From Tetrahymena thermophila SB210 (Eukaryota; Ciliophora; Oligohymenophorea; Hymenostomatida; Tetrahymenidae): a stretch of 64,000 nt of DNA. A model generated the notes under the pieces. That model searched no databases and was not told the DNA's origin. It was given only the letters and a program-made list of their open reading frames with translations. This document shows positions 37,801-54,259 of this stretch, one piece after another (position 1 is the stretch's first letter; the number at the start of each line of letters is the position of its first letter). The stretch lies in contig NW_002476417.1 of NCBI RefSeq assembly GCF_000189635.1, positions 248,001 to 312,000 on the forward strand, written 5' to 3'. The position numbers and the translations under genes were made by a program.

Positions 37801-39742
37801 ACTAATAGTTTAATAATAGCATAACAGAAATTTGAGTGCTAATTTTTTAAAAAACTGAATTTAAAAATAACTTTCACTACTATTTTGTTTTTTAATGAAA
37901 AAATATAATAATTTTTAATAAAATAGAATGTACTTATGCAAGTAAGTAAGTATGTAAATTTATAATTATGTATTAAAAAGCTGTTAATTTATTTGAACAT
38001 AATTTAGATTAAAATAAGCATTTAGCTGAAAAATAAATTATTCATTTAAATAAACAAAAAAATTATCATCACAATTAAATATTTTTCTTTTTAATTGAAA
38101 AACTTTAAAAATATTATATTTTATTTCATAATTAACAAATTTTATTTGAAATTTTTATCTCAAATAAGTTTTTTTAAATTTTAATTCCATAAATAAAATT
38201 GTATTATTGAAATTTTAGTATCTATTTTGATATAATTTATTTACTATATAACCTAAAAAATAATAAGAAATAAACAAAAACCTAAAATTTTTTACTTTTT
38301 AACTAAGATATTAAATTTTTAACTAAGCAAAAATCACTTTTAAATATTTTAAAATTAAGAATTTATTTATTGGTTATTATTTAATAGGTAAGTAAGTTTA
38401 GTTAATCTAAATAAAAAAGCTAATTTTAATTTCAAAAAATTACTTATTTGCATAGTCTAAAATACATTTTAGTTAAAAAAATAGCATAAAATTTGATCTG
38501 TTGAGCATGTTAAAATAAAAGTATTCATTTTCAAAATTTTTTATAGAAAAGATTTGCTTTAAATTAATAATAAAAAAATATTTTAACTAAGTAAAATTAG
38601 ATATTTACCTGTTTGTTTTTGAAAATTACTTTATTAGAGCTTAATCATTATTGTAACAATATTTTATAAGTTATTAAATAATTAGTATTTAAAATATTTT
38701 ATAATTGAAATTTGATACTTTATTTTATTTTTATAAAATAAAATATAAATTTGGCTATAATTCTAATCAAATTAATAATTTTATTCTTAAATTATTATCA
38801 AAAATATAAAAATAAATATTTATATCTTATTGAAATTTTAAAAATTAATAATATTAATAATTAAATTAAATTTTAAACAATTAATGTTTCCTTAATATTT
38901 AACAGGTTTATTCTTGTTGATTGAAAAATTAGCTTATTCTAAATAATTTTATCATGACTAAATACTTATATAAATTAGATATTTTATTTTAAAAAGTTAA
39001 TTTTGTTTTTAAAATTAATTATATTTTATTTTTAAATAATATATCTCGTTTGAAGTATGAAAGAAATGTATTATTTAAAAATAATTTTATATAGTTAGAA
39101 AACTTACTGGATTAAAATATGAAAAATCAGTATACTTACTTATTTACTGATCTTTTTTTTTTCATAAATACACCAACCAATTCAATATATTGATTTCTTT
39201 TAATAAAGATATTAATTATTCTCAAAATTTTAGTTAATAAATAAAATTTAGGAGATACCATCAAACTGAATTATAAAATTAGTTATTACTGAAAGGTAGA
39301 GAAGAATGAATGAACATTTTTAAGTGGTAAGCAAATAATTTAGTGTATATATATAAAGTATTAAATGGCTATATTATGTTTAGTGTATTTATAAAATTAT
39401 AGCAAATTTACACATTTAGTATATAAATAATTAGAAGATTTAGCTATCTATCTATCTTTCAATCATTCATTCTTTAATATGTTTATACTTTTATTCAGTC
39501 AACCAATTATTCATTTACATATTTACTTTTTTATAGTGCCATCCATAGAATTAGGAAAGGAAAGTTATAATTCCTTCATCTTTCCTTAAAAATGAATAAA
39601 TAAATTAATGAATATATTCATTAAAATTATTAATTAAATAGAGAGCAAATAAAGAAAAAAAGTTAATAAGAAATCAATTATTAAATTAATTAATTTTCTA
39701 AATAAGTTTAAATAGTTAAATATTAAAAAAGAAATATTCAAA
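34849..39742. other. 4.9-kb gene-poor AT-rich region
   Basis: AT-rich spacer upstream of both the 34848 (-) and 39743 (+) genes. At about 36239-36284 a GC-richer patch has the inverted repeat ATCACTA...TAGTGAT. An open frame from an ATG near 36577 (MANINSVYDSIQSICC, about 70 codons) is probably chance. No supported gene. Confidence 0.6.
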
Positions 39743-42341
<2,599 letters not shown>

Positions 42342-43926
42342 TCAATATTATGAATGATTGATTGAACGATCTATTGAAGAGGTTTGTTTACCTTTTTATA
42401 GCAGTTTTTATCATCTATAGTTAAAATTTCCTTATCACTTAACTTAAAATAAATAAAAATTATTCAAAAAAACTTAAATATACTATAAAATAATGACAAA
42501 AAAACTAATTACTATATTTCATAAACATCTTGTCTTCCTCCACTTTAGATTTTAATTATAAAAATATTGCATCTAATTTAATTAGCATTACTTAAAGCTC
42601 TAAAGTATTCACCTATTCATCCATCAATTTAAATCTGTTAATCTTTATTGCATAAATAAATGTTTAACAATAAACTTTATCCTTTTAATATTTTAATGAA
42701 CGAGCAAGTGAAAGTTAATATTAATGGTTTATATTACTTATATTGTGGATTTTTTTATAAAATTAGTTTTAGATATGTAAAAAATGTAAGAAGGCTTTTA
42801 ATTTATTTTTGATTAATTAGCTATAACTCTTAAGCAAACTTTTATTTAGAGATATACTGAAATAAACTGTTTTATTTTGATTTTTTAGTATCAAATTTTA
42901 ATTTAATTATTTTCTGCTCATTTAATTTTTTTTAAATCAATAAAATCAAAAGCAAATTATTTTAAAAGTAAGACAATTATTAAAGAACTTTTATAAAATC
43001 AACACTAAAAGTTAAAATAATTTATTTAGTCTTTTTGATTTTACTTTTTTTTATATGGACTTATACTGATGCTGCTTTAAATAGAGTATCAAACTCGAAA
43101 TATAGAAAATTTAAATATTACTATTTAAAAATAGTGAGAAAAGATGTAAATATACAAATATTAAAGTTAAATATATTTAAAGTCCAATATCTAATTTTAT
43201 AAAATGATATTTAAATATTTATTATTTTAATTTTCATTTAGAAAAGTACAAAGTTGCAAACCATAAATTTCTTACATAATTTAATGGATAATTTATTAAT
43301 AGATACTCATCTTAGTTAGTTAAAAATTTATTTTTAAAATCACTAACATATTTTAATTTTTACAAAAAGGGTTTTGATATGATGAAAAAATAACCAAAAT
43401 AAATCATTTTAAATTAAATTGAAATTAATTTTCAAATATACAAATTGTATTTAAACAAAAATTATTCAATATAACAAAGAAATTAAAATTAATTCACATA
43501 TCAAAATATGTTAAATGCTTTTTTTATTATGAGAATATCTTCAGATTAATGATGAAAACTGACTACTTTTTCTAAATATATTTTTGACTTGAGTCTAAAA
43601 CATATGTACTTATATATGAAATGAATAGAGATTAACATTAAGAAAGTTATTATGAATGAAAATCTTAAATAATAAAAAATATATATTATATTTTAGTGTG
43701 AAAATTTTTTTGGTAAAATAAAATTGAAAGTATTAATTAATATATAAATTAAAAGCAATTTAGGATATCAAATAGTAAGAAAGTAGCTTTTAAAAATATT
43801 TAAAACTAAAGCAGATAAATCTTACAAGCAGTCAATCATAGGTAGTATCTAATTAACTATATAAGTAAAGAAAACAATTCATAGAATAATAACAAAATAA
43901 CTATCATATTTAGATTTTTTTCAAAA
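42342..43926. other. AT-rich intergenic DNA
   Basis: Spacer between two + strand genes; no coding frame, RNA or notable repeat seen. Confidence 0.6.
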
Positions 43927-46900
43927 ATGAACAGTGGATTTGATTAAGGTTAAAGATTTTAAGCATAATATGGTAGAAATAATAGGAATAAAGGTGCATA
44001 TTACAACTAAGGATAAACAAATGAATAATAATACAATTAAGGAAATTAAAGATATAATAATTCTCCTACAAAATAGGGTCAATAATAAAATAAATTCAAT
44101 TCTCAAAATTTTAACAATAATTATAATTAAACAAATTATAATGAAAGAGGAATTTCACAAAATAGAAATTTTAAAGATCCAAATTAAAAATTTAACTAGG
44201 GAGGATAAAGAAATTAAAGACAGCAAAATTAAGGATTTGATAATTAGCAAAATAGTAGATCAAGAAGCTCAAATTAAAGAAACTAAGGTAATGGTATTGA
44301 TAGAGATTGGCAATAATCAAAAGTATAATAGAGATCTTCAAATTTTGTTAATGATAACAATTATGGTTCCAATAATTAGTAAAAATAAAATTATAATAGA
44401 AACCAACAAAACAGATAAGAAAGCTTTGCTACCAACAATGCTAACAATAATTTTAATTAGAATAAGAAATTTCAATAAAACTTTAAAAATAATTAATTTG
44501 CCAACATGAAGGGTATTGCTTACAGACCTCCTCCATAGCCCGTTAGGAGTTAGAATGTAGTTAACCAAACAAATAAACCTAAAAATAATGCCTAAAAAAA
44601 GCCATATGTAAACAAATAGATGAAAAATTTTATTAATGATAAAGAAGTAGATTCGCAGCACGATTCTTCAAATTAAGAAGAAGATATTGATGAATAGGAA
44701 GATGAATATACTGAATCATAGGATGTAAAGGAAGACTATGAATAAAGCGAAGATGATTAAGAAGGAAAGAGTTATGACAGCCAATCTAATGATTAATAAG
44801 ATGAAAATGATGATAATGAAGATGAATAAGAAGCTAATGAAGACGAGGATGAAGATAGCTACCAAAATAATTAGGATGAAGATGAGGATGGAAGTTAAGA
44901 TATTGATAATCCATCTGAGAGTGATAATTAAGAAAGTAGTGGATATGATGAAGTTAAGCATAACTAAAGAAAAGGACCAGTTAGAGAACTTGTAATTAGA
45001 AGAGCTGGTATGCAATAAGAGTTTGTAGCAGACAGTAGTAGTTAATAGATTGTGACTTAAAATTTTGCTTTAACTAATTCAGATGGAGATTAAATGACCA
45101 TAGCTGAGTAAGCTAAAAATCTAAGTTCTATGTGCCATGAATCAATAGATGATGCTTCTTGGGAATGGCACTTAATGAATAGACCTTAAGCATTTGCATT
45201 CTTTGAAAAAAATAAAAAAGGCCAACCTCAAAAAAACCTTGCTATGAAAGTTTATTACAGGAGTGCTGCAGCAAAAGAACTTGTCATGAGTAATATTCTA
45301 AGTCCAATAGGAATTAAAAAAAGTGCAGATAGAATGATAAATGAAATTTTAGACTACTTTTTGTAGCCAAAAATAAATGTAAAGGAGCTTGTAGATAAAT
45401 TTACTGATCGTTTAAGAACTTTAATAGCAGAACTTGAACCTCTTTCTCAGCATCTCTCACTTTGTAAATTTATTAAAATTAAAAGAGTTTATAATTTTTT
45501 GAAACATTTTTTATCACTTAAGCAACAATTAAATTATCAAAACTACAAAAAATAATGACAAAGACCCATTTTTTCATTTAATATTACAAAAAATGGCAGT
45601 CTGTCTCTATTACATACTCTTATCTAAATAATTAATACATGATCATAAACTTTAAATTGCAAATTTACTTTATAATAAAATTTTATAAAAATTTAAAAAG
45701 AAAAATGAATAATACTTGTGCAAAATTTTATTAAATATTAATTAAAATATTTTTTGCTTGATCTTTTAGTTTGCTATTCATTGCAACTTAATTTGAATAT
45801 TTTTACAAATATAAAATAAATTTAATAAAAAATTTTCTTATTTTTATGAAAGATAATTCAACAAAGATGATGATAGAAATCAAAGAATTACTCCTTGTTG
45901 TAAACTTAGCTGGTATAAATTATTTCAGAAAATAATCATGTTTGAAAGATTACGAACTTGAAAATGGCTATAACGAGAAAAAACTTTTTGAATAAGTTTA
46001 AACTCTTTCTGATAATTTAATTATGACTTACGAATAAAACATAGTTAAAATATAGAGCATAATAGAAAAAAGCAAAAATGTAGATATGCAAACTCTCAAA
46101 AAGCAAATTTTATAAAATGAAAGTATTTACCTCTCTCCACTGATTCCAAAAGTTATTTCTTGGAGATTATTGCTTAGGTTAGATGATCTTACAAGTTTAC
46201 ATAAAATGGATGATTTATTAAACATAGCTTATGATTCTTTAATTATCGATGAATCTTTTTGTGCAATTTTTGAGGTGAATTAATTTATTCATTAAGTAAT
46301 TTTTTATTTATTTTTTAATTTGGTAAATTTATAGTTAATTACATGGCTTACTAAAAAGAATTATTTTAAATATTTTGAAATGCTTAATAAAGATAAAAGA
46401 ATTGATTATTTATCTGCTAATGCTTGCTTGCTTCGATTATCTAATGTAAGACTTAGCTATATTATATAGGAAAAGTTTATTACTAGATATACTCTTTAAA
46501 ACTTGCAATTTGATTTGGATAGTCAATATGATAAAGACTCAGCTTAGCACTTCTTAGGGAAGTTGGGTTGCGATGTTGAAAATATTGATGATCTTGATAA
46601 AGTTAAAATTGATCCAAATAGATCTTATCTTATATCTTTAGCATAGTTGTATTGGCCTAACTTTTATGAAAAGATTGAGTGGAGAAAACCAAATAGTTTT
46701 AAAGATACAGTAAATTAATTTTAAATAATTCTCAAATCAAATAAATTTTTGAAATCTTAAGATAAGAAAAATTTTAGGAGACTCAGATATGAATAGATTC
46801 CCAGAAATTTTAGTAGAAAATATGATCAAGAAAGATCGTAAAATCCAAATAGTAACATAGTAACCTCCTGTCAAATAAGTTGTAAGCATAAGAGAACCCT

Positions 46901-49900
46901 AAATTTAGCCATAACCCAAAGAAGATAAAAAGAAAATACCTGTACTCAATTTGCCTATTAATAAATATAAACCAAACATTGTTGTATAAGAAGTAGAAAA
47001 AATAGAAGAATAAAAATAGAAAGTTTAATTTAATAATGAATAATTATAAAGACAAATTTCTGCTGAAGAAGAGAAAAAAGCTAAAGAAGAATAAATGAGA
47101 AATAAACTAATACAACGATGGGAAAAACTAATCAAGAGTAAATAAAGTTAGATTGTAAATGAATTGATTCAAATCGTAGAATACAACAACTAACTAGAAT
47201 TTTAAGAATCTTATTTATGTTTAAAGTTCTTTTAAAAGTGGAAGAATTATTATAAATACGAAAAGTACAAGAATTAGCAAATAATTTGTCATGGTATCAA
47301 CAACCCTCCAATTGTTATTAAAAAGAGCACTGTTTTTAGCAAACCAGCTCCTATGGAAATAGAATAAGATAAAAAGCACTAGCAAAAAGATTAAAATGCA
47401 TTTTACCAAAATTTCTTAAAAGCATTTAACGAGAAAGAAAAATAAATCGGTCAAGAAACACACAATTTCTTAGATATGATATCAATTAACTTTTTAAAAG
47501 AAAAGAATAAAATGTTCACTCACTTTTATTATAAAATTACAATAATTTCAGATGAATAGAATCCATTAATTGAGGTATTTATTTATTTAATATTAATTTT
47601 GCTAATTCTTAATTAAATGCTTATTTTATTTTTTAATTATATTTATTATTTTAAGTTTAACTAACAGATAAGCTTTTTCAATAATAAATTAAAAATTATG
47701 CATGGTAAATTTGCCATAATATTCCTCATTATTTTGTTTATTTATTTGGTTGAAATATTAAATTTATATTTAACTATTTAGAATATGGTTAGTAGTCTTT
47801 CAAATTATCTGTCATAAGGTAAAAACACAGATTGTTCATTTTCAATCACTATCTAAATTGAAGATATTACTATTGAGTACACTCTTTAGCTTTAAATGGC
47901 TAAATATTTAGACAGAATTAATACAAAGTAAATTTTATCATTCTTTTAAAAAGAAAGTTTATATTTTTTATATTTATTTATTTTAGGCAATTAAGCGGAA
48001 CAGATCTATTTATTTATATTTTCACTGAATAAGACGATGAACTAAACTAATAATACTACAGACACTTTAAAAAACATTTAGAAGCTTTGAGTAAAAATAA
48101 ATTTTCGCTAGGATTTAATTTACTCTTTTTAAGTGTCAATGAATTTTCAAAACTAAATCAATCAAATTTTAGTACTAAATAATATGAATTTGCTGCTTCT
48201 AGCAGCAGTAATAAGCTAAGTAATCATTTGTTTGAATCACCTTCATAAGGACTATATCTTTAGAATATGAATAGAAGTATGTCATCTCATACAGCTTACT
48301 AAATGATGCTAGACATGAACTATACTAATCCTGAAGTTTAAGATAGTGAAGGATTTGTTCGTAGTGCTATAAAATACCTTAATAAAAGATTTGACTTGAA
48401 AAAAGATGTTGAATAAAACTCAATTTATTAATATTACAATGTTATATCATATACTTATGAAAATATTAATGGAAAGTGCATTAACAAAGATCCTTTTTCT
48501 GATAGAATATTTAAGGCTAGTATTGACTCAGCAATTGAAAAGAGCATTCACGTTAAATCTCCTTTTGGAAAAATAACCTTCACCTCTTTGAGTATTGAAT
48601 TGTAAAAAATTAGATAAATTCTTGCATTCGGAAAAGATGTAAATTACTCTTCGTCATCAAAGCAAATACCTGGACTTCCTCCTCTTCCACCAAATAGTAG
48701 TGGACGTAATTTATACAAACAGCTCAAAGAATTTTTGATAAGAGAATAAGTCTTAGATGTCAAAAAATACCCAGATATGAAGAACTACTTTTATTTCAAG
48801 TACCTATTCAATAATACCATTTATTAGTTATTCGAAAACTTTTTAAGTATTATGGAATAATCCCACTTAATTCCATTTGATTAGCTAAATGAATTTTAGC
48901 AAAATTAATTAATTCTCCTGGAATAAACTTTGGAAATTGTGAAGGAACAACTAGATAAAATTTTCATTAGAGATTCTAACAAATCATTAAAGTAGTACAT
49001 TAGAAAAAATTATTTTACAAGTTTCACCTATGAAAACGTGGTTTAAACTGTTGATTCGTATTACAAAAACCTTTTGGAAATATCATCTGAATTTGATTCA
49101 GATTTTGATAACGAAACTACTGTGGACTCAATAGACTCTAATTAAGATGCCTACCAAAGCTTAGTTAATGAGATGGTTGAAGTTATTAAAAACAACTTCA
49201 ATTTTTCATAAAAAACTGATAATGGAGTAGTAGGAAATTGGTAAGCAGTGTTTATAAAATTATTAGATCAACTCATTTCAATATTCTAAGAAAATGATAT
49301 CCCGATGTTTTTAAGTTAGAACTTTTAATTTAAATTTGATTGTAAACTAATAAAGAAAAATATTTAAGAAGAGTATTAAAAGTTGTGTCAATGGTTGAAA
49401 GATCTTAAGTAAACTAACGAATCATACTTAAATCAAACTACTCAAATTATTGGAGATTATAATCAATTTGAAAACTAAAAAGGTAATCCAAACAAGAAGC
49501 TTAAAAAAGAGTATGATTAAAATTAATCTACATTCAACGATTAGCAATATGTAGTTAGATTGTACAGTGAAATAATTTAATATAATTAAGAACATCTGCT
49601 TAATAAATCTTATTAAAAAACTTTAGAAAAAGAGGACTATCAAAATTAATAAGCACAAGGCAAGATAGATTAATTAAAATAATCTAAGCAAAAAAATGAA
49701 GTTAAAAATCTTAATGAATATCAAAATTAATAAATTAAAAATGATAAGCTTCAAAATTAGGTTTTGAAAAACGAAAAATAATCATCTCTATCTTATAGTC
49801 AATCTGATTATTCCTCACCAAATTCAGGAGATGAAGAAATTGAAGAAATATCTTCAGAATCTTAAGAATGCAAGCAAAACTAGATGTAAAGCGAAAGTAA

Positions 49901-50093
49901 TAGCGAGAGTGATTTCAGCGAAGAAGAAAAACCTATTTAAAATAAAAACCTTAATAAAAGAAGGACGGCTTGCTTAGTTCCCAATAAAAAAGATGAAATT
50001 AATGATGAAGTTTAGTATGGAGAAAAAATAAAGAAATTAATGAGAGGAGAAATTGAAAATTCTCCAACTCATTTAGATGATTCTTTTGTTTGA
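43927..50093 (+). CDS. Sac3/GANP-domain protein (TREX-2 mRNA export scaffold)
   Basis: Six exons: 43927-45463, 45877-46274, 46335-46709, 46762-47574, 47782-47927, 47987-50093; all phases close, giving 1791 aa. The N-terminus is Asn/Gln/Arg-rich, then comes a long Asp/Glu-rich segment (about 245-340). The Sac3/GANP domain is split by the 413-nt first intron: exon 1 ends with LAMKVYYRSAAA, PIGIKKSADRMINEILDYFL and KFTDRLRTL, and exon 2 resumes ELLLVVNLAGINYF. Then SWRLLLRLDDL, KKNYFKYFEMLN, DYLSANACLLRLSNVRLSYI and a 'LxFDsxxxxxxFLxxLG'-like end follow, matching the helical repeat and winged-helix pattern of Sac3. A later helical block (RWEKLIKSKQSQIVNELIQI) may bind centrin/Sus1-type partners. 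The C-terminal half is an unassigned, highly charged region. The expected role is nuclear-pore-linked mRNA export. The intron 46710-46761 has an AAG acceptor. Confidence 0.85.
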
Positions 50094-50482
50094 AATAATA
50101 AAACTTTTTTAGTGAAAAATAATAATTAGTGAAATTAATTGTGATATATTTAATTTATATTCGAGTAAAGTGGTTGAATAAATTTTGAATTCAATTTATA
50201 AATTCAAAATATATTTATAAAAATATTTTATAGACTACAACAAAGTTGTTTAAAATGAAAAATATTTATTTTAAAAATTTACCATTTTTTATAATTTTAG
50301 AAACAAAAAATTTAAAGTGAAAAATTCAATTTTTTTAAAAGAAGAAAAACAAATTAATTTAGTAAGAATTTTAATTAGAATTTAATCTATTGAATCTAAA
50401 AAAACATATTATTATAAATTTTAATTAAAACAATTGACAGTTAATTTATAAAACTTTAAATTAAAAGAATAAATCAAATAAG
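50094..50482. other. Convergent 3' spacer
   Basis: AT-rich DNA between the convergent stops at 50093 (+) and 50483 (-). Nothing else seen. Confidence 0.65.
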
Positions 50483-51711
50483 TCATGGATAAGGGTCGTT
50501 GACAATGTAATAAACAAACTCTTCAAATTCGATGACTCCAGAGTGATTTCTATCTAATTAAGAGAATACTGCATTAAGATATCTCTTTTGAATTGGGATT
50601 TCTAATTTAATCAACATTGCATTCATCTCATCTAAAGTAAGGAATCCACTGTTGCTAATATCAAATTCTTTGAAAAGCTTTCTGAGAAGGAATTCGTCAT
50701 TAGCTCCCTTAGTTTTTTGGATTAACTTTTATCTGATAGTTTTAACTATTCCTTTTACTTCTTCTTTAGTAATCGCAAGGTCATCATCTTCCTTTATGCC
50801 CCATTAAGTCTAAAGAATTTCGATAAAATGTTAGTCAGAAGAAATTCCTAGTCCTAAATCTTCATAGTAAGAAACAAACTCATCTCTTGTTATCAACCCA
50901 TCTTAGTTTTTATGGAATTGAGCAACATATTCACCAACAAGCTATTCTCTGGTCTTGCTTCCAATTTAATAATCTTTATTTTTGACAACTTCAAGTCTTT
51001 CAGCTATTTTATATGTAAATTTTTAATATTTCTAATGAATTTTAATTGCTAATTAATTAAATCAATGATGATATTTTAATAAATTTATTTATTTATTAAT
51101 ATTTTTTTGTTAACAACTATTTATTTATTTATTCAATCAATTTAGATTTTCAGTTGCTTTTTGTAAGAATCCAAATTTTATTAATTTTATTATACCAAGT
51201 GAGAAGGGGTGCACTGCTCCTTTTTATTCAGAATCTATTGAGTCAAATACTTTAAGGACGAAGTTGGCTCTTCTTTGGTTCAAGGTTTAGCTTTTGTTTT
51301 TAAAAGAATTATCAGCAATATTTTCAAAATTTTACAAAATTTGATTGCAATTTGATTATTTTTCACTCTATAAATCAAAGAATGAAAAGATAACAATTAT
51401 TAAAATTAAAACAAATTTTTTTACGAAATGCAAGATAAAAAGGCCAAATAGTTAACGTTTCCGTTTTGTTCAACGTCAAAATATTTAAGAAGACATTAAT
51501 AATCAACATTCTTCAAAAAGAATCCGAATTTATTAAGACCTGCCTTAAAATCATCAAGATTAAGCTGACCATTTTATTAATAATCAAGCTATTCAAAAAT
51601 CCTTCTTAGGTTTCTAACATTCAAACCTCCTTTTTATTTTGAGACATATAAGCGGAACTCAGTCTTTATTCTGTCTACTTAAACATTTAAACCAACACCG
51701 TAGAGAGACAT
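50483..51711 (-). CDS. Calcyphosin-like EF-hand protein
   Basis: Minus strand, three exons: 51711-51425, 51290-51196, 51003-50483; 300 aa. Introns 51424-51291 (AAG acceptor) and 51195-51004 (TAG acceptor) close in phase. Starts MSLYGVGLNVQ. At least five EF-hand-like loops are visible: DYQQNGQLNLDDF, DVEQNGNVNYLAF, HKNQDGLITRDEF (inside REQLVGEYVAQF...VSYYEDLG), DISNSGFLTLDEM and DRNHSGVIEFEEF; DSIDSEQKGAVHPF looks degenerate. Order and spacing, plus 'RRANFVLKVFDSID' and 'EFVSYYEDLGLGISSDQHF', match the calcyphosin/CAPSL family, soluble calcium sensors frequent in ciliated cells. Exon 2 is very short (95 nt) and depends on the intron model; the first and last exons are secure. It ends 389 nt from the convergent Sac3/GANP stop. 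Confidence 0.85.
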
Positions 51712-51842
51712 TCTTATGACTTTTTAATAACCTAATTAATTACTTTCTTTTAATTTTGCTTAATAACTTTAAAACAAATATGTTTTGTAAATTTGTGTTT
51801 TTTATTAATCTGTAATATAATAAAGAAGTTATACTGTTTTAA

Positions 51843-51885
<43 letters not shown>

Positions 51886-53647
51886 CTAACTAACTAATAA
51901 TAATGAAAAACAAGATATATTTTTTCTTAAGTCTTCCAATCAACAGAGATCACATATACTTCCATCCATTCACAATCCACAACACTTATTGTTATTTTTT
52001 TATTTATTATAAATGAGGAGCAAAATCTATTAATAATTAAATTTACTACTTAAATGTTATTAAATTTGAATAAAATAATTATTTTTCCTAATTTTAGTTT
52101 AATTGGCAAGCAAAGATTAACAATTTTTCTAATAAATAATTGCAATTAGAATATTTTTTATTTAGAAAAATCTTTTTATAAAAACTTTTAGTCTTAATAA
52201 AAATTTATTATTATTGTTGAAATTAAAAAATATTCAATTTCTATTTTTAATAAGAATCTAAGTATTATAATAATTATGGATATTTTTGGGCTATAAAATG
52301 TCTAATAAATTATATTTTTTATTGAAACATTTAATGTATAAAAAACAACTTTCTAGAAATTAAAATAAATTACTTTATGAATTATGGTCAATTAAATTAA
52401 ATGAAGTAGAAAATAATTGATAAAACAAAGAAAAAAATCTAATTTAAATAAATAAAATGAAATTTTTAAAGTATTAAAATTGCCTTATAAATCACTATTA
52501 ATAGTAAATAGTAAATTATGTTTATAAATTTATTTGTGATTTTTGTTAAATTAATAACAAATATATTTTAATTGATGAAAACATATCAAAAATTTAATTG
52601 TTTTCTGCAATATTTTGTTTGTCTTTTTAGATTGCGAGAAACAATTTAAATTATTTATAACAAATTAAAGGTTTAATATAATATGAGCTCTTCTGCATGC
52701 TTTTATTTTTTTACTTTTTTTTAATTTTTAATTAACTTTTACATAAAACACAATTTTGATCTAGCTTTTTTCTAATTTATTTAGCTTTAAATCAGGTCAG
52801 CATTATATATTATTAATTAAATTAACAAAACTACCTTTATACTTACCTATGATTTTAATTAAAGACACTCTATATATATTTGAAATAAAAAGATTTTGTT
52901 ATTATATATAAAAAATAGAATCCAGCTTATTAATTTAAAAATTGTATTTGAATAACATTGTTTTAAGCTATATTTGAATTCTCTTTATTATATTATAATC
53001 AATAACAGTCTTTATATTTTCTCTCTTGCATAAAACAGGTATTAATTAACTGAAAAAAAATATAATGAGTATCTAGCTCATAGCTTTATATTAACTTATT
53101 TAGAAGTATGAGTATGCTTAGTTTCTCTCTAATTATTTCTTCTATTTTAATAACATGAAAATACCACTAAAAAATTAAATTTTACATAGATATTTTTGCT
53201 TTTGTGAAAAATATTATTTGAGACGCAAAGTTTTTTTATCTATAAATTTTATATACTGAGCGATGAATTATTAATTATTTTTATTGAGATCGACCAAAAT
53301 ATTAGTATTAATGATAGAAAATTATAGATTTAAAATTCAGATTGATATGAAAAACTAGTTAATTAGAAGAAAGGTTATGTTGATATATCTGTTTTAATTA
53401 TTTTTTTGGATTTTGAAATAACTGAAGTTTGTTGTCAAAAAAATACACATTTGATATGTGCCATTATTTTATTTTATCATTTATTTTAAAAATCAGCTGC
53501 AGATAATTTGTTTGATTTAATTTTTAGAGAGTCAGTCATTAATTAGATCAACTATTAGAGGAAAACGAAAAAATTTAATTGTCAAACAAAAAGAAGAAAT
53601 TTTTATTTACTTTTTATTGAATTAATTATCTATAGTTTGTTTTAATA
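51712..53647. other. AT-rich intergenic DNA with AAAT microsatellite
   Basis: Contains the AAAT repeat at 51841-51900 and otherwise featureless AT-rich sequence. No supported gene. Confidence 0.6.
51841..51900. repeat. (TAAA)n microsatellite
   Basis: About ten tandem taaa units, then several taac units (actaactaactaat), just upstream of the minus-strand EF-hand gene start. Confidence 0.9.
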
Positions 53648-54259
53648 ATGTTCCCAAGAATACAATTTTCCTCTTTTTTTGTTACTTCTTTAATCAATCT
53701 AGGAAAAAAGACATTAGAGCATTTTGAGTAAATGAAATCACATTTGAAACATTTAAATATACTCTTTAATATTTTTAAATCTAGACAATTTAAAGCAAAT
53801 AATACTTCACGAGTATTACATAATTCAGTTCAAGATAGGGAGTCAAATTCATCAAATGTTTAAGAGTGTGTAATTTTGTGTTATTTATTATAATGTAATA
53901 AAATTTGCTGAGAAGAACATAATATGTGCTACTTAAATTATCTTTTACTTCGTACTTATAAAACTTAGTTTTTTACATTTATACAGAAAAATAGGGATCA
54001 TTTAAACTATAAAATCAGCCAGAGCTTATTAAATGATTTTAACAGCATGGCAATAAAATTTCATTTTGTAAATTTAAAAATCTTGTCTACTGTACAACCT
54101 CAGACAGAGTAAATTTTAGTTAGGAAGATGTTGTCTTTTAGTTATGAGCTAGAGGAACTGATGTTTGGAGATGCAAGGTTATTAAAAAAAGTGGGGAAAG
54201 CAAGAAGAAAGAAAGAGTAAAAATATGAGCTCTTAAAATAAGTTTTTACCTACCCCTGA
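53648..54259 (+). CDS. Small unknown protein, uncertain model
   Basis: Two coding-like blocks lie in the same frame but are separated by a TGA (53909-53911). A phase-0 intron 53870-53986 (GTAATTTTGT...TTATACAG, 117 nt) removes the TGA and joins exons 53648-53869 and 53987-54259 into about 164 aa. Exon 1 contains GKKTLEHFEQMKSHLKHLN; exon 2 contains NRDHLNYKISQSLLNDFNSM, VQPQTEQILVRKMLSF and a basic KKVGKARRKKEQKYELLKQ. The base composition is clearly less AT-rich than the flanks. No family is recognised. It could be the 3' part of a longer gene whose upstream exons I cannot see, or a decayed copy. It ends 344 nt before the next gene. Confidence 0.45.

Noticed and set aside
43934..45015. Lys/Ile-rich ORFs on both strands in the Sac3/GANP first exon
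   Set aside because: Out-of-frame shadows of the Asn/Gln-rich and acidic segments; they have no domain and disappear with the ciliate code.
53909..53911. TGA read as selenocysteine
   Set aside because: No selenoprotein-like context or SECIS-like hairpin noticed; a phase-0 intron explains it more simply.
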